A program made the translations under genes and the position numbers. Shown here in pieces: positions 4,757 to 7,195 of a DNA stretch of 7,195 nucleotides. Source of the stretch: Candidatus Peribacteria bacterium (lineage in GTDB: Bacteria > Patescibacteriota > Gracilibacteria > UBA1369 > LOWO2-01-FULL-3); contig CALRHQ010000043.1 of assembly GCA_943359415.1 (NCBI GenBank), positions 1-7,195 of the forward strand. Reading direction: 5' to 3'. The notes under the pieces are model-generated. The model searched no databases, was not told the origin of the DNA, and worked only from the letters and a program-made list of their open reading frames with translations. Position 1 is the first letter of the stretch, and each line of letters opens with the position of its first letter.

Positions 4757-7195
4757 ATGATGACAAATAATCAATCACAAACAGGACAATCAAAAGAGAC
4801 TTTAGAAGCCGCAGAAAGGGCGGAAGAAACACGTATTCTTTCAGAGATAAAAGACGCGGATGGGAAATCTGCAGAGTTTTCACATTCAGTGAAAATCGCA
4901 CAAAAACTTGAAAATGGGGAGCTTGATCTCACTCGTGAAGAAAGAATGACACTTCGCGATACATTGAAGGACAAAAATAAGATGAAAGAAAAGCCATACG
5001 AGCACTTTATGACAGCGCTTGCCGGTGGCAAATTTCCCAATCATGGAAGATGTGCGATGAGATTTTTGGAAGCGATAGAAGAGCCTAAAGAAGGTGAAAG
5101 AGTCACGGCAGAAGGAAAAGAGAAAATATTCCCGGGGAAAAAAGAAAGAGAATATGCCGAAGAACTTCTGAAAGGTCTCGCGACAGGTTCGCCACTTTCC
5201 ATAAAATCAGAAATGACCTCACTCGAAAAATTAGAAGAAATGAGGCAAGAAGAGCAAGCCGAAAAAATTGGAATAAAGAAAAAAGGCGAAGAGGAGACAG
5301 GGGAAACTCGTGCAAAAGTGGAAACAGCATCAGAAGTAAATGACAAAGAATTATGGTCAATTGATCGTCCACCTGAAGGGCTTGTAAAAAAACTTGAAGC
5401 TATCGAGATACAAATGTTTTCCCTGATGGAACAGTCAAATGAACTGCATGCGCAAGGTAAATCCACGGAAGAACTCGATGCAGAAATAGATCGATTGGAA
5501 TTTGAAAGAGTTCCACTTCGGAAACAATGGCTGGATTATCTCAGACAAACAGGCGAAAGACATCATGCTATCAAAAAATTGGAAAGAGAAACAGGAGTGG
5601 ACATGGAAAGAATTGTGAAATTTTTGGTTCACGGTGGATCTGTTGAAACAGAAAAAGTACACGTCGATGCAAAAACAGGAAAAGCTAAAAAGACAACAAG
5701 TAAAATAGAACTAAAAAAGATTCATTTCACCAAAGAAAAAGATGATAAAGATCCGGAGTTTGCAGGAGAACTTGTTGTTGAATATGCAAACGAACAAGGA
5801 GTTATCGAAAAAGCGGGATTTACCCAATTTTTGCGTTTGGTACACGCGATCGAAATGCGCAAAGATATCAAAACGATGGCTGACTTGAATAAAGAAGTGG
5901 CTAGGAATACAGGTTATCTTGGTGTAAGGGAAGGCCAGACATACAAGGCAAAAGTAGTAGTTGAACTAAAAGAAAATGGAGAAAAAGTTTACGAAGAAAG
6001 AGAGCTCAAAATCGAAAGAATTGATGAATCAGGTGAGGAACCTGTGATAGTACTCGATAAAAATGTCACAGCAAGACCAAAAGAATGGCTTTCAAATTCC
6101 GTGGATCCATCTCTTTATTTTGATAAAATCCAAAAAGAATTTTCAGCAGGGGAATTCGCAGCACTCGTAAAACAGACCGGATATTCAACAGCAATAGCAC
6201 ACGAAGAATTACAAGAATTCCTTGATAGAAGTGCAATCGCCAGAAGAGAAAAAGCGATGGAAATGAACGAAAAAGTCGCAATGAGTCTGACAGGGAAACC
6301 TGCCACAGAACAAAGCAAAAAAAGAGCTATGCATGATTTCCAAGCTCCACGAGCAACAAGTGGTGGAGTGGAAGGAGGGTTTGCCGCTCCACAAGCTCTG
6401 AGCGGCGCAGTAAGAATCCCAAATCTTGGCGAGTCTGAACCTGTAGGCTTTTATGATGACGCAGCAGGAGGGATAAGAGTCCTAGACGCAAAGCTCACGG
6501 TAGAACCAAATCCAAGAAAACCGGGAGAAAATTTATTTGTAGTTTCTTATGCCAAAACAGCAGAAAACACTACAAATTACACAGGACTGTCAGGAACTCC
6601 AAGAGAACAGAAACGTGCAATTGGACCAACATTCTTGCCAGAACCACCAATAGTAAGACGCGAATTCGACCAAGCCTCATTTATGGAACTTGCAGACAAA
6701 GGCGCGATAGAACATGCCCCACATGCAGAAGAACACCACGAAGAAGATGCGCCTGCATCGCATGAAGATGCAACAGAAGAGCATCCACATCCACCACAGG
6801 CAGAAGAGCACGGTAAAGAACACAAAGAAGGAGGTGGTAAAAAACATGGTGAAATAGAAAAACATGTTTATGACGAGGCTGTAAGTCATGACGAAGCATT
6901 CAAAACAGGTTTACCAATACATGGAGAAACACAATCTTACGTAAGAACAGTATGGAATAATACAAGATTTTTGAGTTTGGGTGATCTATGGAAAATGGGA
7001 AAGACTTGTTATGAATATTACGAAAGAAGATTCGAACAAAGACAAAAAAATAGATATGGAGTAGTAGGTAAAGAGCTTCCATTTTTCGGTTCAGAAATGC
7101 AACAGGTTTCTCAAGCTTCGAACAATGAACAAACAAGCCATTTCAAGGAAGCCTTAGAGAAAAGAGGTGTCGTCGCAATCAGAGAAAGACTACAT
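4757..7195 (+). CDS. Large charged hypothetical protein (3' partial, at least 813 aa)
   Basis: The frame is open from ATG 4757 to the right edge without a stop: 813 codons, ending on a complete codon. A second ATG follows at once (4760). There is a 7-base gap after the VirB6-like gene and no Shine-Dalgarno motif. There is no signal peptide or membrane helix in the visible part. Residues 1-270 are charged and helical, with likely coiled coils around 155-180 and 210-265. Residues about 285-490 alternate beta-rich strands and helices, possibly as two related modules (about 316-381 and 396-491). Residues 525-640 are Gly/Pro-rich with some strands. Residues 653-711 are a His/Glu-rich linker with 12 histidines. 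Residues 730-813 are rich in aromatic and basic residues (TVWNNTRFLSLGDLWKMG, CYEYYERRFEQRQKNRYG). I recognise no enzymatic motif and no Walker A. Operon position suggests a cytoplasmic partner or substrate of the secretion apparatus; this is inference. Confidence 0.88.
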   Translation, partial: MMTNNQSQTGQSKETLEAAERAEETRILSEIKDADGKSAEFSHSVKIAQKLENGELDLTREERMTLRDTLKDKNKMKEKPYEHFMTALAGGKFPNHGRCAMRFLEAIEEPKEGERVTAEGKEKIFPGKKEREYAEELLKGLATGSPLSIKSEMTSLEKLEEMRQEEQAEKIGIKKKGEEETGETRAKVETASEVNDKELWSIDRPPEGLVKKLEAIEIQMFSLMEQSNELHAQGKSTEELDAEIDRLEFERVPLRKQWLDYLRQTGERHHAIKKLERETGVDMERIVKFLVHGGSVETEKVHVDAKTGKAKKTTSKIELKKIHFTKEKDDKDPEFAGELVVEYANEQGVIEKAGFTQFLRLVHAIEMRKDIKTMADLNKEVARNTGYLGVREGQTYKAKVVVELKENGEKVYEERELKIERIDESGEEPVIVLDKNVTARPKEWLSNSVDPSLYFDKIQKEFSAGEFAALVKQTGYSTAIAHEELQEFLDRSAIARREKAMEMNEKVAMSLTGKPATEQSKKRAMHDFQAPRATSGGVEGGFAAPQALSGAVRIPNLGESEPVGFYDDAAGGIRVLDAKLTVEPNPRKPGENLFVVSYAKTAENTTNYTGLSGTPREQKRAIGPTFLPEPPIVRREFDQASFMELADKGAIEHAPHAEEHHEEDAPASHEDATEEHPHPPQAEEHGKEHKEGGGKKHGEIEKHVYDEAVSHDEAFKTGLPIHGETQSYVRTVWNNTRFLSLGDLWKMGKTCYEYYERRFEQRQKNRYGVVGKELPFFGSEMQQVSQASNNEQTSHFKEALEKRGVVAIRERLH
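6713..6889 (+). other. His/Glu-rich low-complexity linker in the large hypothetical protein
   Basis: Codons 653-711 hold 12 histidines in 59 residues, mixed with many Glu, Ala, Pro and Lys, for example EEHHEED, EEHPHPPQ and EEHGKEHKEGGG. Similar HxxEEH spacings suggest expansion by slippage of short GAA/CAC/CAT-rich codon units. It separates the Gly/Pro-rich central region from the aromatic C-terminal block. Such stretches can bind Zn, Ni or Cu, or can simply be flexible polar linkers; the sequence does not decide between them. Confidence 0.65.

Noticed and set aside
4266..4901. Minus-strand open frame of 211 codons antisense to the VirB6-like tail and the next gene start
   Set aside because: Its Gly/Ser/Phe/Leu-rich translation mirrors the plus-strand Pro/Ala/Lys/Glu codons, it spans the junction of two well-supported genes, and it has no recognisable domain.
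5128..5140. Near-palindrome around CCCGGG as an operator
   Set aside because: It lies inside the coding frame, encodes an ordinary FPGK stretch, and no second copy was seen.
5041..5466. Minus-strand open frame of 141 codons, Ser/Phe-rich
   Set aside because: It is antisense to the charged helical part of the large open-ended gene, and such Ser/Phe-rich frames are expected opposite Glu/Lys-rich coding.
6825..6857. GGAGGT followed by ATG 6846 inside the His-rich linker as a start site
   Set aside because: The ATG is in another frame and meets TAG after three codons.
3..7195. Alternative genetic code (TGA as glycine)
   Set aside because: All four frames are complete under the standard code, with no in-frame TGA and GGA as a common glycine codon. 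The window gives no positive evidence for recoding.

Overview
The window reads as the middle of one plus-strand operon. It holds four consecutive protein genes with almost no space between them: a 2-base gap, a 1-base TAATG overlap and a 7-base gap. The first gene is cut by the left edge and the last runs off the right edge. There are no RNA genes, mobile elements, CRISPR arrays or substantial non-coding stretches. No promoter or terminator can be supported.

The DNA is AT-rich, with A-ending codons favoured and all three visible stops TAA. None of the three visible start codons has a clear Shine-Dalgarno sequence. The combination is a two-helix membrane protein with a PH-like C-terminal part, an alanine/lysine-rich hypothetical protein, a long VirB6/TrbL-like polytopic membrane protein with a signal peptide, and a very large charged hypothetical protein. 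This resembles the type IV secretion/pilus-like clusters of Patescibacteria (Candidate Phyla Radiation). The lineage call is an inference from gene style and layout; no marker gene is present. The standard genetic code explains all four frames, and there is no in-frame TGA that would suggest the Gracilibacteria glycine recoding.

Layout: 3-437, end of a small two-TM protein with a PH-like domain. 440-2032, a 530-residue, cysteine-free, mostly helical protein with a central hydrophobic pair. 2032-4749, a 905-residue VirB6/TrbL-like inner-membrane channel component with a secretory signal, a small four-cysteine N-terminal segment, a split membrane core and a hydrophilic tail of about 390 residues ending in a proline-rich stretch. 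4757-7195, at least 813 residues of a soluble, highly charged protein of unknown function. The last protein has two beta-rich/helical modules, a His/Glu-rich linker and an aromatic-rich C-terminal block.

Only the VirB6-like gene can be tied to a known family with good confidence. The working model is a membrane-embedded secretion or DNA-uptake apparatus, with the three unknown proteins as lineage-specific partners or substrates. The ATPase (VirB4-like) and other expected components would lie outside the window. The least described parts are the 530-residue protein and the open-ended 813+ residue protein.
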